Positions 25,138 to 34,654 of a stretch of 41,568 nucleotides of DNA are shown piece after piece. The notes beneath the pieces are model-generated. The model had not been told where the DNA came from, did not search any database, and saw nothing but the letters and a program-made list of their open reading frames with translations. Source of the DNA: Muribaculaceae bacterium (lineage in GTDB: Bacteria > Bacteroidota > Bacteroidia > Bacteroidales > Muribaculaceae); the NCBI GenBank assembly GCA_029062985.1, contig JAIDPA010000182.1:1-41568 (forward strand), given 5' to 3'. The stretch's first letter is position 1. Each line of letters opens with the position of its first letter. Position numbers and translations under genes: made by a program.

Positions 25138-25189
25138 TGACTGATTTTTTATTATTTCAAGTATCGTTTAGGAGATAAAGGAAGGGAGA

Positions 25190-25325
25190 GATTTAAATTT
25201 AAATTGAAACTTGAAAATTGAAATTTGAAAATTGTGATAGCCTTTTTGCCCATGGAACTTTCGGAGTAACTCCTTCCCGCCGAGCCTTGAGCCCTGAGGA
25301 GCCTTGAGCCTCGCGCCTAACGCCT
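25190..25325. repeat. Composite low-complexity spacer repeat
   Basis: An AT-rich part with repeated ttgaaa/ttgaaaattg words runs into gatagcctttttgcc, matching 208-249 near the left edge. Then come gagccttgag and gaggagccttgagcctcg words and gcctaac heptamers at 25312-25325, the last matching 11911-11935 in the opposite sense. No gene is visible in the spacer. Confidence 0.6.
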
Positions 25326-26142
25326 ATTTAGCTTCTCCCACCTTGTTGACAAGGGGTGTGCCGCGACGGTTACGTTGCATTTGATAGCGTATGGCGTCAT
25401 TAGGGCATACTTTCAGACAGTCGAAACATCGGATGCAGCGGGAATTGTCTACATATCGGCTTACTACCTTTATACAGTGGGCTTCACATACATCCTCACA
25501 TTTCATGCAGTTGATGCATTTATCAGGGTCTATCTCTATATGAAGCAGGGTGTAATCACTCAGAAGACCCAGGGCAGTGCCTACAGGACATATTTCCGTG
25601 CAATATCCGCGCCCGGTGAAAATGGCGCATACCGCCAGCAGGATTGCCGAAACTACTCCGGCAAGTATGCCTGTCGTCATTCCGATGCCAAGCTCAATCC
25701 AGGTCTCAGCCTGTGCCGAGGGATGAATCGCACCGCAAATGTTGCGCATGATGCTCCACGGCTCAAGCCAGAAAGGCACCACCGTCACTCCTATGAAAAG
25801 ACATACGAAAAAAATGACTGCGACCTGATACCTCATCGGAGTCGGACTCCGAAAAGATAAAGGACGCTGTTTTCTGCCCAGACGTCGTCTGAGCAGAATG
25901 ACAGCATCCTGAAACGTCCCTACGGGACAGACCGTAGAACAATATATACGTCCGAAAATGAAAGTCAGCGCAAACCATAGCAAGAGAGCCCCCATCCCGA
26001 CTGCAATCAGAGAGGGAATGATCTGTAGCTTTGCCACCACTCTGGCAATCGGATGAAGTGTCGGGCTTATAGCAAGATAAGCCACGGCGAAAACGAAGAA
26101 CAGAATGGCGAGAAAGATTCTTATGGTGCGTAAATCTTTCAT
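25324..26142 (-). CDS. NapH/CcoG-like membrane polyferredoxin
   Basis: 272 aa with about four transmembrane helices. Two CxxxCP motifs (GRIYCSTVCPVG near 67 and GRGYCTEICPVG near 180) characterise the NapH/NosR-type electron-transfer family. Near the C-terminus are two 4Fe-4S motifs: CINCMKCEDVC followed by C, and CIRCFDCLKVCPNDA. It probably moves electrons between the quinone pool and a soluble or periplasmic partner; no partner reductase is adjacent. It lies between yidC and thyA. An 8-bp inverted repeat (ggcttata/tataagcc at 26159-26197) fills the 86-bp gap to yidC. Confidence 0.8.
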   Translation of the reverse strand: MKDLRTIRIFLAILFFVFAVAYLAISPTLHPIARVVAKLQIIPSLIAVGMGALLLWFALTFIFGRIYCSTVCPVGTFQDAVILLRRRLGRKQRPLSFRSPTPMRYQVAVIFFVCLFIGVTVVPFWLEPWSIMRNICGAIHPSAQAETWIELGIGMTTGILAGVVSAILLAVCAIFTGRGYCTEICPVGTALGLLSDYTLLHIEIDPDKCINCMKCEDVCEAHCIKVVSRYVDNSRCIRCFDCLKVCPNDAIRYQMQRNRRGTPLVNKVGEAK

Positions 26143-26228
26143 CTGAATATTTTTTGAAGGCTTATAAATCTTGTGAAACCATTAAATCCTATAAGCCTGT
26201 TGTCTGACACTGCAAACCTTGCTGCGCG

Positions 26229-28316
26229 TTATCTTTTATTGCGCTTCTGCTGCTCGCGGAGCATTGCCTGCTGCTGCTTCTGCATCTCTTCGAGACGCGC
26301 CATGAAGCCGCTTTTCTTCTTCGGTTTCTTGGCGTTCTCAGCCATCACCTTCCTGACGTCTTCCTCCTTGACAAAGAAACGGAAAGCGTAGGTCTGGGCT
26401 ATAGTGATAAGCAGCGAAAGGAAGTAATAGTAGGACAGACCGGCTGCATAGTTATTGAAGAAGACCATGAAGAAGAGAGGCATCAGATACATCATCCATT
26501 TCATGCCCGGCATCTGTCCCTGTGAGTTCTGCATATTGATGCGGGTGTAGACAATATTGGTGATTGTCATAAGCAGACAGAAGAGCGAGATGTGATTGCC
26601 GAAATATTCCGTTATGAGAGGGATATTGCCGCTCCATGAAATTATAGCGTCAGGAGCTGCAAGGTCTTTCGCCCAGAGGAAACTTTGTCCGCGCAGCTCA
26701 ATAGCTGAAGGGAAGAAAGAGAACATGGCGAAAAGAATCGGCATCTGAAGAAGCATAGGAAGACAGCCTGACATCGGGTTTGCCCCTGCTTTGTTATAAA
26801 GAGCCATAGTCTTCTGCTGGCGAATCATGGCATTTTCATTCCCGGGATATTTGTCATTGATAGCCTTGATATCCGGAGCAAGCACCCTCATCTTCGCCTG
26901 GCTCATGAAGCTCTTATACGTCAGCGGGAAGAGCACGAGCTTGATGAAGATGGTCATAATAAGGATTATTATGCCATAGTTGGAGATGAATGAGCCGAGG
27001 AAGTTGAAGATAGGAATAACGATTCCAGTGTTGATCCATCTGAATATTGACCATCCGAGAGGAATCAGCTTTGTCAGCTTGAGGTCTTCATTGGCTACGG
27101 TATGGCGGTCAAGATCAGACAGAAGAGGGTAGAGGTTAGGTCCGATAAAGAGAGAGTAGGAGACCGGTGTCGGTGAGTTCCAGTCATAATCGTTGGAGAC
27201 TGCCTCCGTTGAGAAACTCTTCAGGAAATAAGGCTTGTTCTTAAGCACTGTCGACTCGAAATCAGCCGTATTGAACGGACGCTCAGCCACGAGCACAGAA
27301 GAGAAGAACTGATTCTTGAATCCTATCCATCTCACTTTTGCCTGACGCTCCTCCTTATCATTTTTATTTTCGGAAAGATTTTCTACCGAACCTCCGGCAA
27401 ACTTATAATAGAGAGCGGAGTTGCGTTCCTCAAACATTTTTCCTTTCTCCTGGCGTATAAGATCCTGGCTCCAGTTGACAATGAGGTTGCGGTTATTGCT
27501 TTCTATCACATGCGTCATGTCTTTCTGCACAATTTTGATGCCTACTACATAGGAATCTCCTTTAGGAAGAGTATATTCTATTCCCCAGAAGGCATCACCC
27601 TCCATTGGCAGCAGCATTCTGACCACTGAATCATTGACCACTTCGGGGGTGAAGTAAAGGTCGGCAGTGCTGACAGGCTGGGGGAGGGGGAGCTGGAAAC
27701 TGAAAGAGTTGGTTGAGTCTTCGAAAATCACCACTTTCTCCTTGCGTTTCTGACTTTCATCAGGGGTGTATTCAGTGTCATATTTCTTGAGCTCTGCACG
27801 TGTGATTGAACCTGATTTGGCGCTAAGCTGAAGTTTGATGACGTCATTTTCTATTTTCACTATAGAATCAGATCCATTAAGGAAGCGTGCAAATTTTCCG
27901 TAACGACCCATAGAGGTAGACGCAACGCGCACAGCCTCAATTGCCTTGCGTTGTTCTGCCATAGACATCTTTTTCAGATCAGCCTTGCAGACGTCTTCCC
28001 AGTCAAGAATCTTTCCGTTGACCTTGACTGTGCCGTTCACTTTATTCCCGGCTACTGTCAGGTCGATGTTGGCGTCCTTTAGGCGTGATGCATGAGTGCT
28101 GTCAGGAAGGACCACAGTCTCTCCGTTAAGGATGATATTTTTTACAAGCCACTCCTGTTCGGTGGCAGTCAGCGAGTCTGTAGAGGCAGGCTGCTGAACG
28201 GTCTGGGCTACATTCTCCTCCTCTTCGGGAACTGCCTCCTTTTTGGGAGAGAGCCACATGAAGCCGAAAAACACCGCTGCCATAAGCAGCAATCCGATGC
28301 CGGTGTTCTTATCCAT
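26229..28316 (-). CDS. yidC: Membrane protein insertase YidC
   Basis: 695 aa; the long form with N-terminal membrane anchor (MDKNTGIGLLLMAAVFFGFMWLSP), a large periplasmic domain (about 60-400) and the C-terminal insertase core with about five helices (NYGIIILIMTIFIKLVLFPLTYKSFMSQAKM near 435 holds the groove arginine/lysine region; MSGCLPMLLQMPILFAMF follows). It ends in a basic tail KKKSGFMARLEE...QQKRNKR, typical for ribosome contact. It inserts membrane proteins with or without Sec. It lies 33 bp downstream of pyrG and is probably co-transcribed with it. Confidence 0.95.
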   Translation of the reverse strand: MDKNTGIGLLLMAAVFFGFMWLSPKKEAVPEEEENVAQTVQQPASTDSLTATEQEWLVKNIILNGETVVLPDSTHASRLKDANIDLTVAGNKVNGTVKVNGKILDWEDVCKADLKKMSMAEQRKAIEAVRVASTSMGRYGKFARFLNGSDSIVKIENDVIKLQLSAKSGSITRAELKKYDTEYTPDESQKRKEKVVIFEDSTNSFSFQLPLPQPVSTADLYFTPEVVNDSVVRMLLPMEGDAFWGIEYTLPKGDSYVVGIKIVQKDMTHVIESNNRNLIVNWSQDLIRQEKGKMFEERNSALYYKFAGGSVENLSENKNDKEERQAKVRWIGFKNQFFSSVLVAERPFNTADFESTVLKNKPYFLKSFSTEAVSNDYDWNSPTPVSYSLFIGPNLYPLLSDLDRHTVANEDLKLTKLIPLGWSIFRWINTGIVIPIFNFLGSFISNYGIIILIMTIFIKLVLFPLTYKSFMSQAKMRVLAPDIKAINDKYPGNENAMIRQQKTMALYNKAGANPMSGCLPMLLQMPILFAMFSFFPSAIELRGQSFLWAKDLAAPDAIISWSGNIPLITEYFGNHISLFCLLMTITNIVYTRINMQNSQGQMPGMKWMMYLMPLFFMVFFNNYAAGLSYYYFLSLLITIAQTYAFRFFVKEEDVRKVMAENAKKPKKKSGFMARLEEMQKQQQAMLREQQKRNKR

Positions 28317-28349
28317 TACTTTCTGTTTTCTGTTGTTTTGGTTTGTCGG

Positions 28350-30038
<1,689 letters not shown>

Positions 30039-30209
30039 TCAGAAAATTGAAAATTTAAAAATTGACACTTGAAAAACGTTACCGCGGGGTCTATTTTCCA
30101 TTCCCCAATCTCAGATACTTAAACTGCGCCGTATGTCTGCATCTAATCTCTCTGTCTAAATATTAATCAAATTTTTTAGTGTCTACTTTTTGAGGATGGT
30201 ACAAGCATT

Positions 30210-30340
30210 CACGTTGAATCATCGGATTTGTGTAGATTTATTCAGATTGAACCCTACGATTTGTGTGGTTTTTCTCAGATTGAACCCTACGATTTGTGTG
30301 GTTTTTCTCAGATTGAACCCTACGATTTGTGTGGTTTTTA
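30210..30340. repeat. 33-bp tandem repeat, three near-identical copies plus one degenerate
   Basis: Units begin at 30243, 30276 and 30309 and are identical except for the last bases (cagattgaaccctacgat, then ttgtgtggttttt). A more diverged unit occupies 30210-30242. The copies abut without spacers, so this is a minisatellite, not a CRISPR. The period is 11 codons, and on the minus strand it encodes KNHTNRRVQSE repeats. Confidence 0.9.
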
Positions 30341-30354
30341 CTTGTATTTATCAT
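30238..30354 (-). CDS. 38-aa repeat micro-ORF (KNHTNRRVQSE x3)
   Basis: Starts MINTS and then reads KNHTNRRVQSE three times before TAA. The tandem repeat is exactly in frame, and the frame stays open beyond the stop (IYTNPMIQRECLYHPQKVDT, then about four residues to another stop), which includes a diverged repeat unit. The start lies 13 bp after the stop of the 39-aa ORF. The product would be basic and hydrophilic, without signal peptide or membrane segment. It may be a real small protein with a variable repeat number or simply a read-through of a minisatellite. Confidence 0.35.
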   Translation of the reverse strand: MINTSKNHTNRRVQSEKNHTNRRVQSEKNHTNRRVQSE

Positions 30355-30367
30355 GATTTTGTGTAAT

Positions 30368-30487
30368 TTACATTTCTTCCAAAGTAAACAGACGCGTTTC
30401 AATATTATACTTCGATAGGATGCTTGTTTTGATGTGGTCTACTTTCTCCAAAAATTCTTTGTGGTCGTAGTTGCGTTGCTGACTCAT
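30368..30487 (-). CDS. 39-aa hypothetical ORF
   Basis: Reads MSQQRNYDHKEFLEKVDHI, then KTSILSKYNIETRLFTLEEM, ending in TAA. Composition is ordinary, with a predicted helical charged first half, and codon use is plausible. It is followed after 13 bp by the repeat ORF and preceded by an 8-bp inverted repeat (TTGTCACC/GGTGACAA, 30491-30523). It may be an intact small gene or the amino end of a gene truncated by the repeat block. I do not recognise the family. Confidence 0.4.
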   Translation of the reverse strand: MSQQRNYDHKEFLEKVDHIKTSILSKYNIETRLFTLEEM

Positions 30488-30490
30488 ACT

Positions 30491-30571
30491 TTGTCACCGC
30501 TGTAATTATTACCGTGGTGACAAAATCACTAAAATTTCCTTAACTTCACAAATACCGTATTTACTTCACAA
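30491..30571. promoter_or_regulatory. Stacked dyads upstream of the 39-aa ORF
   Basis: TTGTCACC (30491-30498) and GGTGACAA (30516-30523) are perfect inverted arms immediately upstream of ATG 30487. A little farther away AAATAC-C-GTATTT (30550-30562) is flanked by direct ACTTCACA repeats (30543-30550, 30563-30570). The pattern fits operators for an autoregulated small gene. No standard promoter box is seen between them. Confidence 0.4.
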
Positions 30572-30681
30572 CAGTAGATTTTCCTGCCTAACGCGGTCCC
30601 ATTACCACTTGAATAAATCTTCGAGGTTCTTTCAATCGGGATTAATTATCTGGTATTCTGAGCGTTGATACATGACCTTAC

Positions 30682-30707
30682 ATTTTACGCAATGCACTGC
30701 GTAAAAT
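30682..30707. terminator. 10-bp perfect stem downstream of the HEPN gene
   Basis: attttacgca, loop atgcac, tgcgtaaaat. It lies 95 bp past the HEPN stop codon. There is no T-run after either arm, so it may be an operator or RNA hairpin rather than a true terminator. The rest of 30572-30801 shows nothing I can assign. Confidence 0.45.
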
Positions 30708-30801
30708 TACGTCTCGCAAATATGGCATAATTTTAACATAGCGCAAGGAAATTACTTGAATTATGAGAACCGCCAATATCTCACTACATCACAAAAAATT
30801 C

Positions 30802-31206
30802 TTATTCTTTAATGAGCGCCTTTATAGTTTTAATGACTATTGCAGATCTTGGTCTCAGATCGAGAGCGGTCTCTTTATCGCAAAATGAGAAATCATCGTA
30901 ATCATTATTATGGCGCAAATCAAATAACCGGAAGAAGTCCTTGGCAATATTAACGTTGAGTTTACCTGTCCTCACAAAATGTAATGACAGCATGGACTTA
31001 ACTCCGGCATGAGTTTGTGCTGTTATATAGTTTTTCAAAAGTAAGGCAGCGATTGCATAATAGCATGCATAGTATAGGCGGTTAACAGCCGTACTATAAA
31101 AACCGCCGGCTATAAGATAATCAGCCTCCTTTAATGCCTCATCACATTTTTCGAGACGGTAGACAATCATTTCGTTACGGGATTTTTCGTCAAGATCGGC
31201 TGTCAT
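30802..31206 (-). CDS. HEPN-domain protein (putative toxin of an MNT/HEPN pair)
   Basis: 134 aa, the usual HEPN size. Helical, with AVNRLYYACYYAIAALLL near 40-57 and the C-terminal RHNNDYDD at 98-105, matching the R..xDYDD end of the HEPN (PF05168-like) group. In proven pairs the HEPN protein is an RNase toxin, kept inactive when its MNT partner adds AMP to it. It overlaps the MNT gene by four bases (ATGA), indicating coupled translation. The strict Rx4-6H catalytic motif of HepT is not evident, so RNase activity is uncertain. Confidence 0.8.
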   Translation of the reverse strand: MTADLDEKSRNEMIVYRLEKCDEALKEADYLIAGGFYSTAVNRLYYACYYAIAALLLKNYITAQTHAGVKSMLSLHFVRTGKLNVNIAKDFFRLFDLRHNNDYDDFSFCDKETALDLRPRSAIVIKTIKALIKE

Positions 31207-31520
31207 AGTGTTATGCCTTCTCTTCGGACGTTAAGGGAGAATTGGGATATGCGTTCTTCCCAAATTTTATTAATGAGAACAAGTGGGGATACACGAATTC
31301 CCTCCTCAATTTCTATATCATATAGGGAATCCATTATTTCATTACGGCGGTTGACGAAATTATAACCCTGATATGTATCAGGGAGCAAGATAAGAAGATC
31401 AATATCAGACGAAGGTGTGGCGTTCCCTCGAGCCTGCGAACCATAAAGAACAGTTCGTGCTTCCGGGAAATACTTTTGCATTATTTGACGTATTTTTTCT
31501 ATAATTTTCGTCTGCCTCAT
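31203..31520 (-). CDS. Minimal nucleotidyltransferase (MNT, putative antitoxin)
   Basis: 105 aa. The nucleotidyltransferase signature GSQARGNATPSSDIDLLI (residues 27-44) supplies the glycine-serine and the two aspartates (39, 41) that bind metal and ATP. MNT proteins paired with HEPN act as antitoxins that modify the toxin; this is inferred from the family and the overlapping arrangement. It has its own full promoter, whose -33 box lies within the end of the fic gene. Confidence 0.85.
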   Translation of the reverse strand: MRQTKIIEKIRQIMQKYFPEARTVLYGSQARGNATPSSDIDLLILLPDTYQGYNFVNRRNEIMDSLYDIEIEEGIRVSPLVLINKIWEERISQFSLNVRREGITL

Positions 31521-31537
31521 TTCGATCTTATTTTCTG

Positions 31538-31569
31538 CAAATATATTATTTTTTCAAAAGATTACCAAA
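31538..31569 (-). promoter_or_regulatory. MNT/HEPN promoter overlapping the fic 3' end
   Basis: TTTG (31566-31569), 20-nt spacer, TATATTTG (31538-31545). Transcription should begin near 31533 and leave a leader of only about 13 nt. The -33 box uses bases of the last fic codons. Confidence 0.75.
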
Positions 31570-32575
31570 TGTTGACTATCCAATAGCCGGTCTTGTTACT
31601 TCCTTTACGCTCTATCCATCCCCGGGACTTCATGTTGGCGAGTATTCTCTTGACTCCGTTTTCAGAAAGTCCGGTTTTATGGGCTATGTCTATGCGTGTA
31701 AGGTGAGGATTGTCTATTAGAAGAGTAAGAATGGATAGCTCGGATTTATTGGGTACTTTATCGGGTATTTTATTGGGTACTTTATTGGGTATTTTATTGG
31801 GTATTTTATTGGGTACTTTTTCTTTTATATTATTTTTTAAAGCGGTTAGAATTTCATTTAGCATGAAGTCAATGAAAGGTCCGGATTGACCCTCCTTAGT
31901 TGATTCGGCAATCGCATTGTAATATTCCTCCTGATTGGCATACACCATATTTTCGACCGGAAGATATTCAAACAACGGGTTCAGCTTTCCAAGAATCAAA
32001 GATTGCCACAGTCGTCCTGTGCGTCCGTTTCCGTCAGAAAAGGGATGAATAAACTCAAATTCATAATGGAATACACATGAACGAATCAAAAGATGGTCTT
32101 TTGAATTTTTTAGCCACTGGAAAAGGTTTCCCATAAGTTCAGGCACAATTTGTGGAGGTGGTGCCATGTGTATCAATCCTCTCTCTCCGAAAACACCGAC
32201 TCCGCCATTACGATATTTACCTGCATCCTTTGTCAATGCATTCATCATAATACCATGCGCTTTCAGTAAATCTTTTTCTGAAAAGGGATTTAGCCGAGAA
32301 TAAATATCGTAAACACTAATCGCATTTTTGACTTCCTGAATTTGACGGATAGGAGCTACAACTTGTTTTCCGTTGATTATATCCTTTACCTCATCTTCAC
32401 TAAGGGTATTTCCTTCAATAGCAAGTGAAGAGTGAATGGTTTTGATACGGTTTATCTTACGCAATTTCAAGGCATTTTCCCCTTCAAGTGCAATATTATG
32501 GCGTTCTATAAGAGCGGAAATATCAGCTATGAGATTGATTGCTTTTGCTGATATAGTGAAAGGAGGAATAGCCAT
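31562..32575 (-). CDS. Fic family protein with PNKV/PNKI repeat linker and winged helix
   Basis: 337 aa. N-terminal alpha-helical Fic_N region with the autoinhibitory motif SLAIEGN (50-56, Glu54), which fits a self-restrained class II Fic; Fic core with HPFSDGNGRTGR (177-188, catalytic His177) and flap region near 121-137. Residues 254-277 are six copies of K(V/I)PN/K(V/I)PD four-residue units encoded by 12-bp repeats. From 280 a winged-helix-like domain (LTRIDIAHKTGLSENGVKRILANM) follows. Such enzymes usually transfer AMP to a protein hydroxyl. The target is unknown; the wHTH suggests DNA binding or autoregulation. Confidence 0.9.
   Translation of the reverse strand: MAIPPFTISAKAINLIADISALIERHNIALEGENALKLRKINRIKTIHSSLAIEGNTLSEDEVKDIINGKQVVAPIRQIQEVKNAISVYDIYSRLNPFSEKDLLKAHGIMMNALTKDAGKYRNGGVGVFGERGLIHMAPPPQIVPELMGNLFQWLKNSKDHLLIRSCVFHYEFEFIHPFSDGNGRTGRLWQSLILGKLNPLFEYLPVENMVYANQEEYYNAIAESTKEGQSGPFIDFMLNEILTALKNNIKEKVPNKIPNKIPNKVPNKIPDKVPNKSELSILTLLIDNPHLTRIDIAHKTGLSENGVKRILANMKSRGWIERKGSNKTGYWIVNIW
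31747..31820. repeat. 12-bp tandem repeat inside fic (six units)
   Basis: attgggta(c/t)ttt-type units repeat six times, each four codons, so changes in copy number keep the frame. They separate the Fic core from the winged helix. Unit sequence differs mainly at the C/T position (tacttt versus tatttt) and one cgg/tgg change. Confidence 0.88.
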
Positions 32576-32609
32576 ATTTTTAATTGACTTTTAGATTTAG
32601 AACAGGAGT

Positions 32610-33437
32610 TTATTTCAGGTTGTAGACATCGCGGCGCAATTTCGCTGCCAAGGCAAGAGGGGGCAATCCCTGTGCTTTCAGTTCCCTGACGCTTACCGGC
32701 TTGCCGATGATGATGCGATAACGGCTCCCTCGTGCTCGGCAAACCTCACCCGGCAGGAGCACCTGTTCTATGTTTACCTTAATATTCAGTTTCTTACGCC
32801 AGCGGGCTGCCTTATAGAATCGGCTGCTGTTAAGTCCCTCAAAACGTATCGGCACAATCTCGCGCCCTGTCTCGATAGCTTTGCTGACAAATGCTTTCTG
32901 CCAGGTCAAATCAGAAATACTCCCGTCCTCATGCAGACGCGATACGAGTCCTGCCGGAAATTGCAGCACCTGCATGTCAGACTCCAATGCAGCGTTGATA
33001 GCCTTGGCGGCTTCTCTTCCCTGACTCCCGAATTTGTTTATCGGGAGAAAGACATCGCGCAGGGGTTCCACATTCATGAGCATATCATTCACCATGAAGC
33101 GTATCCCGTCATCACCGTATTTCTCACCGAGCACGGCAATGAGGGCAATACCGTCGAGTCCGCCCAACGGATGATTGGAGGCAAACATATAGCGTTGCCC
33201 CTCTTTCAGATTTTCCATCCCTTTCACCTCCACCTCAATCCCGAGATGTTCCAGAATCTTGCGTGCAAAAGCAGACCCTCTTGCCGGAAATGTTACCCTC
33301 AGCATCTCATTGAGTTCATCCTGATGGATTATTCTTTCCAGAGCGGAAATCATGAAACCCGGCAAAAAACGCGATGTCTTCTCCGGAAGACGATCGCGTA
33401 ATATCTTATGAAGGTTTATTTCAAGCGGCTTATCCAT
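32610..33437 (-). CDS. PlsC/hemolysin-like lysophospholipid-type acyltransferase
   Basis: 275 aa. Acyltransferase motif [13 protein letters not shown] near 109 (His and Asp of the active site) and the second block [12 protein letters not shown] near 173. Members of this group put acyl chains onto glycerol-phosphate or amino-acid lipids; the related Bacteroides enzyme in glycine-lipid synthesis is one candidate relation, but its usual N-acyltransferase partner is not adjacent here. No transmembrane helix is obvious; probably peripheral to the inner membrane. It overlaps the obgE stop by eight bases, so it is translated with that gene. Confidence 0.78.
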   Translation of the reverse strand: MDKPLEINLHKILRDRLPEKTSRFLPGFMISALERIIHQDELNEMLRVTFPARGSAFARKILEHLGIEVEVKGMENLKEGQRYMFASNHPLGGLDGIALIAVLGEKYGDDGIRFMVNDMLMNVEPLRDVFLPINKFGSQGREAAKAINAALESDMQVLQFPAGLVSRLHEDGSISDLTWQKAFVSKAIETGREIVPIRFEGLNSSRFYKAARWRKKLNIKVNIEQVLLPGEVCRARGSRYRIIIGKPVSVRELKAQGLPPLALAAKLRRDVYNLK

Positions 33438-34596
33438 TTACTTTGTCTTCTTCGTCCCAGAACTCATCTTCCCAATCCTCATCATCGAGAGGAAGCTCAT
33501 CTTCAATTTCATCATCCTGGTGGAATATGAATTCATCCTCCTCCTCCACACGATGACGCACGTCAAGATTACGGTGGGTCATTGTCGCCTTAGCCTGATT
33601 CTCTTCCGAATTAATCTCTCTCCATAGAATATCCTTCAATTCAGTCAGTCCCTGCCCTGTAACAGCTGAAATAAATACTGTAGGGACACCTTCCGGCAAC
33701 TCTTTTGACAGCTCCTCACGCAGTTCATCGTCAAGCATATCCGACTTTGAAATTGCGAGTACACGACTCTTATCCATGAGTTCGGGATTAAATTCCTTAA
33801 GTTCATTGAGCAGAATTTCATAATCCCTTTTAATATTATCGCTGTCAGCCGGTATCAGGAATAGAAGCACGGCATTGCGCTCGATATGACGTAGGAAACG
33901 CAGCCCTATACCTTTACCTTCGCTTGCTCCCTCTATAATTCCCGGTATGTCAGCCATTACAAACGATTTGTCGCCCCTGTAATTTACGATTCCCAGACTC
34001 GGTTCCATAGTTGTGAAAGGGTAGTCGCCGATTTTGGGTTTAGCTGCCGACATAGCTGACAGAAGGGTAGATTTCCCGGCGTTAGGGAAACCCACGAGTC
34101 CGACATCTCCAAGAAGTTTAAGCTCCAGAATCACCGCCTTCTCAATAGCCGGTTGTCCCGGCTGCGCATAACGGGGTGCGCGATTAGTGGATGTGGCGAA
34201 ATGCCAGTTGCCTAACCCTCCTTTTCCTCCTCTCAGGAGTTTTATTTCCTGTCCGTCTTCGGTAATCTCTGTGATAAACTCTCCGGTCTCAGCATCAAAG
34301 ACGGCGGTTCCGACCGGCACCTCTATGATGCGGTCTTCTCCGTCTTTACCGAATGATCTGCCGGCGCCTCCGCTTTGTCCGTCGGTAGCGAATACATGGC
34401 GCTGATAACGCAAGGGGAGAAGTGTCCATAAATGCCTGTTCCCTTTAAGGATGATATGGCCGCCGCGACCACCGTCGCCACCGTCCGGACCCCCTTTGGG
34501 CACATATTTAGCTCTATGAAAATGTCGGCTGCCTGCACCTCCCTTTCCGGAGCGGCACAGTATCTTAACGTAATCTATAAAATTTGATTCTGCCAT
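33430..34596 (-). CDS. obgE: GTPase ObgE/CgtA
   Basis: 388 aa. Glycine-rich Obg fold (1-158; [25 protein letters not shown]), GTPase domain with G1 [11 protein letters not shown] near 168, G3 DIPG and G4 SKSD, and ISAVTGQGL near the G5 position. The C-terminus (about 340-388) is an acidic tail ([16 protein letters not shown] and onward) instead of the OCT domain of Gram-positive Obg. It is a ribosome-associated GTPase tied to 50S maturation and stress control. Operon with the upstream nucleotidyltransferase is likely (58-bp gap). Confidence 0.95.
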   Translation of the reverse strand: MAESNFIDYVKILCRSGKGGAGSRHFHRAKYVPKGGPDGGDGGRGGHIILKGNRHLWTLLPLRYQRHVFATDGQSGGAGRSFGKDGEDRIIEVPVGTAVFDAETGEFITEITEDGQEIKLLRGGKGGLGNWHFATSTNRAPRYAQPGQPAIEKAVILELKLLGDVGLVGFPNAGKSTLLSAMSAAKPKIGDYPFTTMEPSLGIVNYRGDKSFVMADIPGIIEGASEGKGIGLRFLRHIERNAVLLFLIPADSDNIKRDYEILLNELKEFNPELMDKSRVLAISKSDMLDDELREELSKELPEGVPTVFISAVTGQGLTELKDILWREINSEENQAKATMTHRNLDVRHRVEEEDEFIFHQDDEIEDELPLDDEDWEDEFWDEEDKVNG

Positions 34597-34654
34597 AACT
34601 TTTAATCTTTGAGGAGGTTATGAATAATTGAAATGCTCTCCCTATGTAATGTCC

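Noticed and set aside
30210-30340. Possible CRISPR array
   Set aside because: The 33-bp units are directly adjacent, with no unique spacers between them, and no cas gene is present.
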